Source of the DNA: Inconstantimicrobium porci
GTDB taxonomy: Bacteria > Bacillota > Clostridia > Clostridiales > Clostridiaceae
DNA length: 64,000 nucleotides
Reading direction: 5' to 3'
NCBI RefSeq assembly: GCF_009696465.1
Contig: NZ_VULX01000001.1
Location: forward strand, 1-64,000
Below, one piece after another: positions 56,005 through 64,000 of this stretch; position 1 is the stretch's first letter, and every line of letters begins with the position of its first letter. The notes below the pieces were generated by a model. That model saw only the letters and a program-made list of their open reading frames with translations, did no database searches and was not told the origin of the DNA. The translations under genes and the position numbers were made by a program.

Positions 56005-56388
56005 ATGGATAAAGATGCGATTACTGAATTTTTATTGGAAAATGGGTTATCTGATGTTGATATTGTAAAAGAAGGAGAAAACTATGTTACTATGTCATTC
56101 TTTTACGATTTTGATAAGGATGAGATAGATGCAGCACGTTCTTATGCTACTGAAGAAGGCGATTATGATGAGAGCAGCATTGAGTGGTATAGTGAATTCT
56201 TTCTGCCATATCTTACTGATATAGCAACAGATAATGTTTCTGATATATTAGGAGATTTAGCTGATGAATTTTCTTGTGAATTTGATATGAAACAGGAAAG
56301 CTTAGATGCATCAGGTTATGATTCTATGAAATTCTATGTGGCATTGAGCGATGAAGAACTTGATACAGATTCGCAGGATTATTTTTAA
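56005..56388 (+). CDS. Acidic hypothetical protein
   Basis: 127 residues with a very high Asp and Glu content and no membrane segment. It opens MDKDAITEFLLENGLSD and includes repeated DYDESS and DTDSQDYF stretches. AGGAGG is ten bases before the ATG. No family is recognised. Co-transcription with the DUF1292 gene is likely. It precedes the probable 6S RNA gene, which has its own promoter. Confidence 0.7.
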   Translation: MDKDAITEFLLENGLSDVDIVKEGENYVTMSFFYDFDKDEIDAARSYATEEGDYDESSIEWYSEFFLPYLTDIATDNVSDILGDLADEFSCEFDMKQESLDASGYDSMKFYVALSDEELDTDSQDYF

Positions 56389-56409
56389 TAATTGCACCAT
56401 TAATATACA

Positions 56410-56437
56410 TTGATTTTATAATAAAATATGCTATAAT
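56410..56437 (+). promoter_or_regulatory. SigA promoter of the probable 6S RNA
   Basis: TTGATT (56410-56415), a 16-base spacer and TATAAT (56432-56437); transcription would start near 56444, at the base of the RNA closing stem. Confidence 0.7.
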
Positions 56438-56443
56438 TAAATT

Positions 56444-56640
56444 ATAAATCCTGAGATGTGCGCGAAGCTTATAGTATTCAACCTACATTAGATTTTCGGG
56501 ATTCGCAATACTTCTATGGATGACGGACTCCAGTAATTCACTTTATGTGGCGGGAGATGTCAAAAGTAGAATGAGGGAAACCCACCTGCGAGAGGCAGGT
56601 ATGAATTTATAGGTGTGACGGCATGTTGGGACATAGTTTG
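56444..56640 (+). ncRNA. ssrS: Probable 6S RNA
   Basis: About 197 bases without an open frame between two protein genes. The ends pair: TCCTGAGATG (56449-56458) with CATGTTGGGA (56622-56631), nine of ten positions including GU pairs. The inner part holds AACCTACATTAGATTTTCG and a CCACCTGCGAGAGGCAGGT hairpin, a layout of a long rod with a central bubble as in Firmicute 6S RNAs. 6S RNA binds SigA-RNA polymerase and limits transcription in stationary phase. A SigA promoter precedes it and a terminator follows. The family call is from layout and memory of clostridial 6S; another structured RNA is possible. Confidence 0.72.
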
Positions 56641-56648
56641 AGTTAATA

Positions 56649-56684
56649 TGGACTTTACAATTGTATTGTAAAGTCCATTTTGTT
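56649..56684 (+). terminator. Terminator after the 6S RNA
   Basis: Stem TGGACTTTACAAT/ATTGTAAAGTCCA with a short loop and TTTTGTTTT. The remaining stretch to 56820 shows nothing else that I recognise. Confidence 0.88.
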
Positions 56685-56820
56685 TTATAGATAAGAAAAG
56701 TAATTATTATTCTTGAGCATTCCCCAGATAGAATCCTATATTCATTTTGGCGTATTTTGGTATATGCACATATTTTATAAATAATGCTAAATTATAGTGA
56801 GGGGATGTGTGAAGGTGATT

Positions 56821-57081
56821 ATGGATAAATTTAGGTGCTACAAGGTGGCTTTTATTTCAGGATTATCAGTTGTGTTAATTACTATTGTATCACTGGGTGT
56901 ATATGAGCAGAACGAAAAACAAAAAAGGATTGCGGCAGAAAATATAAGAATTGCTGCACAGAAAAAAGCTGATAAACAGAAAAATGAAAAACTTAAAAAG
57001 CTTGAGGAAGAAATGAAAAAGAGGATAGAAGAAAAGATCAAAGATGAAGAAACTCACGCTTACGCGAGTTTCAAAATATGA
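56821..57081 (+). CDS. Small membrane-anchored coiled-coil protein
   Basis: 86 residues. One membrane segment (about 8-28, VAFISGLSVVLITIVSLGV) then a charged helix rich in Lys, Glu, Arg and Gln (NEKQKRIAAENIRIAAQKK onward), a likely coiled coil. The ATG at 56821 has AAGGTGA upstream; an earlier in-frame ATG at 56797 is poorly placed. No family recognised. A terminator follows, shared with the Spo0E-like gene on the other strand. Confidence 0.6.
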   Translation: MDKFRCYKVAFISGLSVVLITIVSLGVYEQNEKQKRIAAENIRIAAQKKADKQKNEKLKKLEEEMKKRIEEKIKDEETHAYASFKI

Positions 57082-57084
57082 ATT

Positions 57085-57116
57085 AAAAAGGTGTCCAAAA
57101 GCTTGGACACCTTTTT
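57085..57116. terminator. Bidirectional terminator
   Basis: Perfect stem AAAAAGGTGTCCA/TGGACACCTTTTT with a short loop between convergent genes, with A and T runs on both sides. Confidence 0.9.
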
Positions 57117-57117
57117 G

Positions 57118-57330
57118 CTAGGCTGCTATTAATTTTCTTAGGGATATTTTATTACTACTTCTTTTTATTTTATATTTTTTATATAGTAATGATTGATAAA
57201 TAACAATGGACTTATCAAGGTACTGGCTCACATATATGACAAGTCTATTGCGTGGAGATAAAAATTTTAAAAGCGAATTTAGCAGCCACTTTGTGTAACA
57301 AATTTTTAGGAACAATATTTTTTTGCTCAT
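57118..57330 (-). CDS. Spo0E-like aspartyl-phosphate phosphatase
   Basis: 70 residues. VIYVSQYLDKSIVIYQSLL matches the Spo0E signature S-x-x-L-D-x-x-I-x-x-Y; Spo0E proteins are small helical hairpins that dephosphorylate Spo0A~P and hold back sporulation. GGAGGTG lies eight bases before the ATG on the minus strand, and a TATAAT is present at 57369-57374 on the same strand. The first 25 residues are unusually hydrophobic and basic. The hit rests on one motif, size and a good ribosome binding site. Confidence 0.7.
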   Translation of the reverse strand: MSKKILFLKICYTKWLLNSLLKFLSPRNRLVIYVSQYLDKSIVIYQSLLYKKYKIKRSSNKISLRKLIAA

Positions 57331-57368
57331 AAAAACACCTCCGATATTTATTAAGTTATTACTCTTTC

Positions 57369-57374
57369 ATTATA
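57369..57374 (-). promoter_or_regulatory. -10 box for the Spo0E-like gene
   Basis: TATAAT on the minus strand, 39 bases ahead of the gene; no good -35 is seen at 16-18 bases. Confidence 0.4.
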
Positions 57375-57644
57375 GCAGAATGAAGATAAAAAGGAAATTT
57401 TTTTCATCTACAATATATGACAAAAATGTCTAAATAATGGTAAAAAGAGCTAGTATAAGCTATGGTGAGTTTATTTACATATAATGTAAATAACACCGAA
57501 ATGTAGAAAGACCTCATTTTGTAAAAAATGGAAAAGTCGAAAAGGAATAAATATTGAGACAAATATGAATAATAATAGTTGATTAATATTGGAATTGAAT
57601 GTAAAATTAAAGTGAATTTAATGCATAAGATAAGGAGATATACG
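57375..57644. other. Intergenic region between divergent genes, with a 23-bp palindrome
   Basis: Non-coding stretch between the Spo0E-like gene and the DUF896-hprK pair. It contains the perfect inverted repeat TTATTTACAT-ATA-ATGTAAATAA (57471-57493) and an imperfect Spo0A-box-like AGTCGAA near 57535. No convincing SigA promoter for DUF896 was found; a sigma factor other than SigA may be used. Apart from these I see nothing coding. Confidence 0.45.
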
Positions 57645-57833
57645 ATGAGTTTAAGCGAAATGGAATTAATACAGAGAATAAATGAACTACATAGAAAATC
57701 TAAAGAGCAAGGTTTAACAGCTGAGGAAAAAGAGGAACAGGCAGCTCTTAGAAGACAGTATATAGATAATATTAAAAATAATGTTAGGGCTCAGTTGCAG
57801 ACAGTGAAGCCTAATAACTCAAGAAAAAAGTAG
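57645..57833 (+). CDS. DUF896 family protein (YnzC-like)
   Basis: 62 residues. The sequence MSLSEMELIQRINELHRK and LTAEEKEEQAALRRQYID is characteristic of DUF896, a two-helix protein of unknown role found in low-GC Firmicutes (YnzC, a LexA-regulated gene in Bacillus). The ATG at 57645 has AAGGAGAT upstream; earlier in-frame starts from 57579 have none. hprK begins nine bases after its stop. Confidence 0.9.
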   Translation: MSLSEMELIQRINELHRKSKEQGLTAEEKEEQAALRRQYIDNIKNNVRAQLQTVKPNNSRKK

Positions 57834-57842
57834 GTGAAGGAT

Positions 57843-58760
57843 ATGGTCTCTGTTAATGTAGAACAACTAATAAAAGATTTTGATATGGAAATCTTAGCTG
57901 AAGGTCCTAAAAACGTAAACATAGATGTTAACGATATAAATAGGCCGGGGTTACAGCTTGCAGGGTTTTATAATTATTTTGCGCCTGAAAGAATTCAGGT
58001 CATTGGTAAAGCTGAGTGGAGTTTTCTTGATGATATGTCTATTGATATGAGAAACAAGAGAATAAAAAAATTTTTCAGCTTTGATATAAAAACTCTTATA
58101 ATTACAAGAGGTCTTGAGCCACATGAAGAACTTGTAGAAGCTGCACGAAGAAAAAAAATATGGCTTATGAGAACAAACATGACAACAACTAAGTTTATTA
58201 GTAAGATGACAATATACCTTGCTGATAAACTTGCACCTGAAACAAGACTTCATGGTGTACTTGTAGATGTATATGGAATAGGTATATTAATTACAGGTGA
58301 AAGCGGAATTGGTAAGAGTGAAACTGCTCTTGAACTTATAAAGAGAGGGCATAGACTTGTAACTGATGATGCAGTAGACATTAAGGAGATAGATGGTGAA
58401 CTTATAGGGACTTCTCCTCATATTACTTTTGGTATGCTTGAAGTAAGGGGAATGGGAATAATAGATGTTTCCGCTTTATATGGACTTAGTTCAGTACTTA
58501 GTGATAAAGAAATCAAGCTAGTGATGAATTTAGAGCACTGGAGAGATGATGGTGATTATGATAGACTTGGAATTAATGCAGAATATATGAATATTCTTGG
58601 GGTTCCAATAAGAAAAATGTCAGTGCCAATTAGACCAGGAAGAAATGTTGCGGTAATAATTGAAGCTGCAGCAGCTAATTACAGATACAACTTAATGTCT
58701 CAGGTAAGCCCTGTAGACATTATTGAAAGCAGAATGGCAGAGGAAGAAGAAAAATCTTGA
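57843..58760 (+). CDS. hprK: HPr kinase/phosphorylase
   Basis: 305 residues. H138 lies in LHGVLVDVYG, Walker A is GESGIGKS (152-159), followed by the Asp pair in LVTDDAVDI (D175, D176) and the signature LEVRGMGIIDV. HprK phosphorylates HPr at Ser46 in response to glycolytic intermediates and removes it with phosphate, setting carbon catabolite repression. The ATG at 57843 has AGGTGA upstream; the GTG at 57834 lies in the ribosome binding site. It is co-transcribed with the DUF896 gene. No other PTS genes are near. Confidence 0.95.
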   Translation: MVSVNVEQLIKDFDMEILAEGPKNVNIDVNDINRPGLQLAGFYNYFAPERIQVIGKAEWSFLDDMSIDMRNKRIKKFFSFDIKTLIITRGLEPHEELVEAARRKKIWLMRTNMTTTKFISKMTIYLADKLAPETRLHGVLVDVYGIGILITGESGIGKSETALELIKRGHRLVTDDAVDIKEIDGELIGTSPHITFGMLEVRGMGIIDVSALYGLSSVLSDKEIKLVMNLEHWRDDGDYDRLGINAEYMNILGVPIRKMSVPIRPGRNVAVIIEAAAANYRYNLMSQVSPVDIIESRMAEEEEKS

Positions 58761-58761
58761 A

Positions 58762-58790
58762 TTGATAATAACAACTAAATGGTGTAAAAT
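58762..58790 (+). promoter_or_regulatory. SigA promoter of the M18 aminopeptidase gene
   Basis: TTGATA (58762-58767), a 17-base spacer and TAAAAT (58785-58790), beginning just after the hprK stop. Confidence 0.65.
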
Positions 58791-58846
58791 TATTATTAAA
58801 GTAATATTATTTGTGGCAGAATATTAAAAATATAGGGGGTTTTTAG

Positions 58847-60256
58847 ATGAATACTAAAGATTTAGAAAAACAATCAGTTAATGCATGGACAAAATATAGT
58901 GAAGATGATTTAAAAAAGGTTTTTGAATTATCTGAAAGATACAGAAAGTTTATGTCAGTATGCAAAACAGAAAGAGAATGTGTTACAGAATTAATAAAGA
59001 CTGCTGAAGAAAATGGTTTTAAGGATCTTAAGGATGTTATAGAAAAGGGAGAAAGCTTAAAGGCTGGAGATAAGGTTTATGCTAACAACATGGGTAAGAA
59101 CCTTGCTCTATTTGTAATTGGTACAGAAAGCCTTGAAAGCGGTCTTACAATACTAGGTGCACACATAGATTCACCAAGATTAGACTTAAAGCAGAATCCA
59201 TTGTATGAAAGTAATGAACTTGCACTTCTTAAGACTCACTATTATGGTGGAATAAAAAAATATCAGTGGGTTACTTTACCATTAGCAATGCATGGTGTTG
59301 TTGTAAAGAAGGATGGTGAAGTAGTAAACATAGTAATTGGAGAAGACGATAATGATCCAGTTATCGGAGTTTCAGACCTTCTAGTACATTTATCAGCAGA
59401 TCAGATGAATAAGAAAGCTTCACAGGTTATTGAAGGAGAAGCATTAAATGTTTTATTCGGAAGCATTCCTTTAAAGTATGCTGATAAAGAAGTTAAAAAT
59501 ACAGTAAAAGCTAACATCTTAATGATGTTAAATGAAAAGTATGGAATTGATGAATCTGACTTTATATCAGCAGAACTTGAAATAGTTCCGGCTGGAAAAG
59601 CTAGAGATTATGGATTTGATAGAAGCATGATAATGGCTTATGGACACGATGACAGAATATGTGCATATACTTCATTTGAAGCATTACTTCAGATTGAAAA
59701 CCCTAAGAAAACTTGCTGCTGCATCTTAGTTGATAAAGAAGAAGTGAACAGTGTAGGAGCTACGGGAATGCAGTCAAGATTCTTCGAGAACACAGTATCA
59801 GAATTACTTGATAGAACTACATCATATTCAGATTTAAAGGTAAAAAGAGCTATGGCTAACTCAAAGATGCTTTCTTCTGATGTAAGTGCTGCATTTGATC
59901 CAAATTACCCATCAGTGATGGAAGATAAAAATTCAGCATTTTTAGGAAAAGGTATTGTATTTAATAAGTATACAGGATCAAGAGGAAAGTATGCTTCTAA
60001 TGATGCTAACCCTGAATTTATGGCTGAGATAAGAAATGTTATGGATAAGAATAACGTTGTATGGCAGACTGCAGAACTAGGTAAAGTTGATCAAGGTGGC
60101 GGTGGTACAATCGCTTATATACTAGCTCAGTACAATATGAATGTTATAGATGCTGGTATAGCTCTACTTAACATGCATTCACCTTGGGAAATTGCAAGTA
60201 AGGCTGATATCTATGAAGGATATAAGGCATATGTTGCATTCCTAAAAGAAATGTAG
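58847..60256 (+). CDS. M18 family aminopeptidase
   Basis: 469 residues. GAHIDSPRLDLKQNPLYE (about 104-121) has the first metal His and the following Asp of the M18 family, with KEEVNSVGATG and YGHDDRICAYTS later carrying further ligands, and a closing NMHSPWEIASKAD. It removes N-terminal residues from peptides; preferences vary (acidic for DAP, others for ApeA). Tetrahedral dodecamer in relatives. GGGGG is about nine bases before the ATG. A hairpin ends the transcript and overlaps the next gene's ribosome binding site. Confidence 0.93.
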   Translation: MNTKDLEKQSVNAWTKYSEDDLKKVFELSERYRKFMSVCKTERECVTELIKTAEENGFKDLKDVIEKGESLKAGDKVYANNMGKNLALFVIGTESLESGLTILGAHIDSPRLDLKQNPLYESNELALLKTHYYGGIKKYQWVTLPLAMHGVVVKKDGEVVNIVIGEDDNDPVIGVSDLLVHLSADQMNKKASQVIEGEALNVLFGSIPLKYADKEVKNTVKANILMMLNEKYGIDESDFISAELEIVPAGKARDYGFDRSMIMAYGHDDRICAYTSFEALLQIENPKKTCCCILVDKEEVNSVGATGMQSRFFENTVSELLDRTTSYSDLKVKRAMANSKMLSSDVSAAFDPNYPSVMEDKNSAFLGKGIVFNKYTGSRGKYASNDANPEFMAEIRNVMDKNNVVWQTAELGKVDQGGGGTIAYILAQYNMNVIDAGIALLNMHSPWEIASKADIYEGYKAYVAFLKEM

Positions 60257-60305
60257 AATGAAAAAGAAAATTAGATTTTTATATAAAATTTAGTCACAAA
60301 TAAAG

Positions 60306-60360
60306 AAACTCTTTTATATACTATAGTACTTAAGATACTACAGATATAAAGGAGTTTTTT
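60306..60360 (+). terminator. Terminator hairpin containing the holin gene's ribosome binding site
   Basis: A long stem (AAACTCTTTTATAT against ATATAAAGGAGTTT plus further pairing of CTATAGTA with TACTACAG) ends in TTTTTT. The AAAGGAG of the 3' arm is the only ribosome binding site for the ATG at 60363, eight bases away. Same arrangement as at 8080-8130. Confidence 0.65.
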
Positions 60361-60362
60361 GT

Positions 60363-60635
60363 ATGAGCAAAGAAAGATTTAGAAACTATGGTCTCTGGGC
60401 TGCTATACTTGCTCTAGTACCAATGGTTCTAGAATTGTTTGGAATTACTTTGGTGCCAGAAAAATATAAGGAAGTCTGCATGGCAGTACTTTCAATACTA
60501 GTTATGGCGGGCATACTAAATAATCCCAATACAGAATGCAAGTGGTTCCTAGATGATTCATGCAAAGCTGTACCTGACAATAAACCAGAAAAACTTGATG
60601 AGCCTATAGAAAAACAAGAAGAGAAAGAGGAATAG
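60363..60635 (+). CDS. Phage-type holin, phi LC3 family
   Basis: 90 residues. RFRNYGLWAAILALVPMVLE and VCMAVLSILVMAGILNNPNT match the phi LC3/XpaG1 type holin, with two membrane helices and a charged tail. Holins make membrane pores that let endolysin out or act in autolysis. No phage, endolysin or integrase gene is near, so this is an orphan. The last 25 residues are unusually acidic (KLDEPIEKQEEKEE). A terminator follows at 60715. Function outside phage is unproven. Confidence 0.8.
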   Translation: MSKERFRNYGLWAAILALVPMVLELFGITLVPEKYKEVCMAVLSILVMAGILNNPNTECKWFLDDSCKAVPDNKPEKLDEPIEKQEEKEE

Positions 60636-60714
60636 CTAAGTGAATAAACAGAAGAGAAAAAGCTACTAATTATAATAATCTAAATATATGATGAGCTTCT
60701 GTAATAACTAAAAG

Positions 60715-60757
60715 TCTGATGAAAGCTTTTAGTATTAAGCTTTCATCAGATATTTTT
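60715..60757. terminator. Terminator between holin and PHP genes
   Basis: Perfect 13-bp stem TCTGATGAAAGCT/AGCTTTCATCAGA with a 10-base loop and a T run; it serves the holin gene, and possibly the minus-strand gene. Confidence 0.85.
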
Positions 60758-60769
60758 ATGTTGAGAAAT

Positions 60770-61606
60770 TTAAGAATTATAGAATTTTAAGAATTCATCT
60801 ATATATTTTTCGGGCATTTTCATGTCACCGATATCACCGTGTTTTGAATCATTATCATCTATCCCGTGAAAATCGGACCCGCAAGTACAAAGCAGATTGT
60901 TAACATTACAGATACCGGAAAGTCTTTCAGTATCCTTCTTGAAGTTTTGGAAATAGTAAGCTTCAAAGCCGTCAAAACCCATTGATAGAAAGTCAGTAAT
61001 TGGAGATTTCTTTATTAAAACAGGATGGGCCAAAACAACAACACAGTTATACTTTTTTAATAATTTAATACCTTCTTCAGTTGATATTTTTTCATTGGGA
61101 ACATATGCCTTTGAATTGTTGCAGATAAAATTGTCAAAAATATAATCCCATTCGTAGTTATAACCAGCGTCAATAATAGCTTTTGCAATATGAGGTCTTG
61201 CAACTACACCATTAGCAAGTGAAAGTACTTTGTCTACGTCAAGTTTAATGTTGTAGTATGTATCAAGATTATGTATTATCTTAATAGCTCTTTCTTTTCT
61301 CTTCTTGTTAAGATCACTTAAAAATGAAGCAAGTTCACTGTTTTTATAACTGTCATCTTTGAAGTATCCAAGCACATGGATACTTTCATTATTATGGAAT
61401 GTAGACAGTTCAATTCCTGGTATGAATATCATATCTTTATTCTTTGCTTCTTCTAAAGCACTACTTAATCCTTTTATTGTGTCATGATCTGTAAGAGCAA
61501 GTATTTTTACGTTATTTTTATATGCACGATTAATTATTTCTGCAGGTGAGTATTTACCATCTGATGCATTGGAATGGCAGTGAAGGTCAATTTTTGTTGT
61601 ATTCAT
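60770..61606 (-). CDS. PHP-domain phosphoesterase (TrpH/YciV-like)
   Basis: 278 residues. KIDLHCHSNASDGKYSP (5-21) carries the first HxH, LALTDHDTIKG the next His pair, and CGSDFHG the last; the full PHP metal set looks present. Relatives are 3',5'-nucleotide bisphosphate phosphatases and RNA 5'-exonucleases (RNase AM). The ATG at 61606 has AAGGAGTG on the minus strand; the GTG nine bases upstream overlaps that site. It stands alone between the holin and the receptor genes. Confidence 0.88.
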   Translation of the reverse strand: MNTTKIDLHCHSNASDGKYSPAEIINRAYKNNVKILALTDHDTIKGLSSALEEAKNKDMIFIPGIELSTFHNNESIHVLGYFKDDSYKNSELASFLSDLNKKRKERAIKIIHNLDTYYNIKLDVDKVLSLANGVVARPHIAKAIIDAGYNYEWDYIFDNFICNNSKAYVPNEKISTEEGIKLLKKYNCVVVLAHPVLIKKSPITDFLSMGFDGFEAYYFQNFKKDTERLSGICNVNNLLCTCGSDFHGIDDNDSKHGDIGDMKMPEKYIDEFLKFYNS

Positions 61607-61893
61607 AAGATACACTCCTTAATTTATTAATTTTTAATAGTTCGTTTTTGATAAATATATAATACTACAAAATATATTGTAATAAAAAGTATAATGGCAT
61701 GAAAACTTCTGAAAATATAGAAAAAACCATGTAATTTGTAAAAATTAGCGAATATTAAGTTCCATTTAGAGTCTTTTATGTTATAATCATATATATAATT
61801 TGTGACATAATAATAAATAAGAATAAAAGATGTTATTTTGGTATTTAATTGATAATATGACATAACAAAATGACTATTTGGGGGGCAGACAAA

Positions 61894-63984
61894 ATGGGGT
61901 TAAAATTAAAAAGAAATAAATTGACAAGTTTTAAATGGAAGAATAAGTTTCGTGGTAATAATAAAGGTATAATTGGGAAAAGCGTGAAGAATGTTAAAAT
62001 GTTATTTAAAAATAAAATAGCATATAAACTTACAATTTGTTTTTCAGCAACTGTTGCAATTGCGTTAATTACTTTTGGTATCTCTTCAGTGATTAAGGTA
62101 AGCAGCGAATTTGAAAAGAACATTATGGTTACAAGCAGCCAGACACTTAAGGAAATTGATAATGGCTTTTCAAAATACTTCAATATAATCTCATCAGAGG
62201 TGGGTATGCTTTCAAAATGTTCATACATACAGTCAGCAGGAACAGATCGTAACAGTATACAGAGTGTGCAGAAACTTCTGATGGCTGCAGGCAGTGCCAA
62301 TGATAATATTGCTAATTCAGGATTTGCTTCAGAAGACGGAATATTGATAGAGGCTATGAAAGATGAAGAAGAATCAAAGTCAGGATATAAATCATCAGAC
62401 TGGTATAAAGCAGCAAAGGAAAAAAAGGACATGCCAATTTTTAATACTTCAGGCAAGGATGAAACTACAGGTAAAAAACTTGTAAGGGTATGTCAGGCTG
62501 TTAATGAAGGCTCTGAGTTTAAGGGAGTCGTATACATAGATGTTGCAATATCAAATGTTGAAACATATGTGCAGTCAACAAAGCTTCTTAATAAAGGCTA
62601 TATTGTTGTCTGTGATGAAAATGGCAATATTGTTTTTAATAATTCAAAAAATAAGCTTAAAAACATGAATAGCATTGATGTCTGGAGTGAAATTAAAAAG
62701 CAGAATTCCGGTTCATATAAAAGCTCAATAAGTGGTGAAAAGTCATACATTGCACAGTGTACAAACAGTGAAACAAATTGGAAACTTATTGGAATAGTTG
62801 ATCATCAGGAAGTGACTAACAATACCAATGGGATTAAAAACGGCATAATTATTACCATAATCTTATTTATTGCTATATGTACAGCTGTAGCACTTGGCAT
62901 TTCAAGTATTCTTACTGGAACAATAGCAAAATTCAGCAGTTCATTTAAAAGCGTAGCTGGTGGAGATTTTACAGATAGAATAGCTGTTAAAACAGGCGAT
63001 GAATTTGAAGTGCTGGGAGACAGGTATAACAGTATGCTTGATGCAATATCAAAGATTATAAAATCATCTAATGATATGGCAGAGGAACTTTCTAAGAGTG
63101 CCGAAAGCATGACAAATATGGCGTCAGAAACAACTGAGTCTGTAGGAGAGGTATCTTCAGCAATACAAAATGTGGCTCAGGGTGCAGGAAAACAATCAGA
63201 AAGTACAGAAAATGCCGCTATGAGTATGGAAAGTCTTTCAGAAAAGCTGCAGTCAATTAATAATGATGCAGAAACAATAAACAGCAAGTCTGATAAAACA
63301 AAAGAATTAAGTTCAAAAGGTCTTAAAATGGTGGAACTGCTTATTGAAAAAAGTGATAAAACTAAAAATAATGTATCAGATGTAGCATCTATGGTTGGCA
63401 GCATGACAGACAGTATAAAGAAGATAAATGTTATGGCTGGAGCAATAGCGTCAATAACAGACCAGACTAATCTTTTATCACTTAATGCCAGCATTGAAGC
63501 TGCAAGGGCAGGGGAAGCAGGCAAAGGTTTTGCTGTGGTTGCTGAGGAGATAAGAAAACTTGCAGATGAGTCAAGAAAATCAACAGATGACATCAGATCA
63601 ATATTAGTGGAAATCAACAAAGGTGTATCAGATACAACAAGTGTCATGAATGAAAGCAGCTCAATAATTGAGGAGCAGAATGAAGTGGTGACAAAGACTA
63701 AGAGTGTTTTTGCAGAAATCATGGATTCAATTGAATCACTTGCTGATGAGCTGAACAACATAAGAGAACTTATTATGAAAATAAATGATGATAAAGAAAA
63801 GGTCAAATCAAAAATAGATGAAGTATGTTCAGTATCACAGAATACTGCAGCAATTTCAGAAGAAGTAACAGCATCTACTGAGGAAGTAGATGCTACAATA
63901 AATGAATTATCACAATATGCTGACAAGCTTCATACAATGGCAAAAGAACTTGCAGACAGCATGGCTGTATTTAAAATTGTTTAG
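61894..63984 (+). CDS. Methyl-accepting chemotaxis protein
   Basis: 696 residues. An unusual basic N-terminus of about 40 residues precedes TM1 (about 44-64, [19 protein letters not shown]), then an extracellular dCACHE-type sensor (about 65-310), TM2 (about 315-340, [19 protein letters not shown]), a HAMP domain and the signalling domain with [16 protein letters not shown] and the hairpin tip [12 protein letters not shown]. It binds an unknown ligand and controls CheA. The ATG at 61894 has GGGGGG upstream; the in-frame ATG at 61870 has none. The signal domain is complete; the gene ends 16 bases before the window edge. Confidence 0.93.
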   Translation: MGLKLKRNKLTSFKWKNKFRGNNKGIIGKSVKNVKMLFKNKIAYKLTICFSATVAIALITFGISSVIKVSSEFEKNIMVTSSQTLKEIDNGFSKYFNIISSEVGMLSKCSYIQSAGTDRNSIQSVQKLLMAAGSANDNIANSGFASEDGILIEAMKDEEESKSGYKSSDWYKAAKEKKDMPIFNTSGKDETTGKKLVRVCQAVNEGSEFKGVVYIDVAISNVETYVQSTKLLNKGYIVVCDENGNIVFNNSKNKLKNMNSIDVWSEIKKQNSGSYKSSISGEKSYIAQCTNSETNWKLIGIVDHQEVTNNTNGIKNGIIITIILFIAICTAVALGISSILTGTIAKFSSSFKSVAGGDFTDRIAVKTGDEFEVLGDRYNSMLDAISKIIKSSNDMAEELSKSAESMTNMASETTESVGEVSSAIQNVAQGAGKQSESTENAAMSMESLSEKLQSINNDAETINSKSDKTKELSSKGLKMVELLIEKSDKTKNNVSDVASMVGSMTDSIKKINVMAGAIASITDQTNLLSLNASIEAARAGEAGKGFAVVAEEIRKLADESRKSTDDIRSILVEINKGVSDTTSVMNESSSIIEEQNEVVTKTKSVFAEIMDSIESLADELNNIRELIMKINDDKEKVKSKIDEVCSVSQNTAAISEEVTASTEEVDATINELSQYADKLHTMAKELADSMAVFKIV

Positions 63985-64000
63985 TCATAAGGCTTAAACA

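Noticed and set aside
57531-57541. Spo0A box ahead of DUF896-hprK
   Set aside because: AGTCGAA differs from TGNCGAA in the first base and is single; too weak in AT-rich DNA.
61627-61863. 78-codon minus-strand frame upstream of the receptor gene
   Set aside because: Very AT-rich, built of Tyr, Ile and Phe codons, with no ribosome binding site; it lies in the probable promoter region of the receptor.

Overview
The window is AT-rich chromosomal DNA from a spore-forming Firmicute, very probably Clostridium sensu stricto. The evidence is the gene order ruvA-ruvB-queA-tgt-yajC, then the SCIFF peptide and its radical SAM maturase, secD-secF, apt-relA-dtd and hemZ-hisS-aspS. A nine-gene V-type ATPase operon, SpoVB-like flippases, BofC-like and Spo0E-like sporulation proteins, HprK and consistent AGGAGG-type ribosome binding sites agree with this. 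TTG and GTG starts are common.

Layout: 1-1197 holds the right end of an IS66-type insertion sequence that has cut a beta-propeller gene; an intact paralogue lies at 2246-3463, with a BofC-like gene between them. 3859-8499 is the ruvAB-queA-tgt-yajC unit and a small membrane gene. 8570-10162 is the ranthipeptide (SCIFF) precursor with its maturase. 10295-12427 is secDF, followed by a RecJ-like gene that has lost its catalytic residues (12672-13529). 13684-22726 covers stringent response, tRNA and haem genes and a CsoR-family regulator. 23372-32340 holds an FtsA-like protein, an M20 peptidase, a pseudouridine synthase, two SpoVB/MurJ-like flippases and a membrane-anchored glucose dehydrogenase-like propeller. 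32598-34771 has a small methyltransferase-like gene and a B12-binding radical SAM protein. 34943-43553 is the V-ATPase operon in the order H-I-K-E-C-F-A-B-D; subunit K carries a sodium-site signature. 43996-49321 holds a TagO/WecA-type transferase and a methionine unit (metF, a separate MetH activation domain, and MetH without that domain). 49397-55593 has a TM2-like membrane protein, def, a ferritin-like small protein, an RmlD-like SDR and HelD. 55736-63984 has two small genes, a probable 6S RNA, a Spo0E-like gene, the DUF896 gene with hprK, an M18 aminopeptidase, an orphan holin, a PHP phosphoesterase and a chemotaxis receptor.

The most unusual feature is a family of at least eight modular intergenic repeats (near 3.6, 17.7, 32.4, 43.7, 45.1, 50.4, 51.9 and 53.0 kb). 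Each copy is a subset, in fixed order, of the same small palindromic cassettes (P1-P5), bounded by AT-rich or GAGATAAGAG-like inverted end sequences. The end sequence differs between copies but usually matches between the two ends of one copy. One copy has a cassette amplified as a 50-bp tandem array. Another appears to supply the -35 box of a cell-envelope gene. The architecture resembles pneumococcal BOX elements. No transposase or gene lies inside any copy. Other points of interest are a seven-cysteine SCIFF peptide, the RecJ pseudoenzyme, a CsoR-like repressor with its copper-ligand His replaced by Tyr, an RmlD-like protein lacking the catalytic Tyr, and two genes whose ribosome binding site sits inside the terminator hairpin of the gene upstream.
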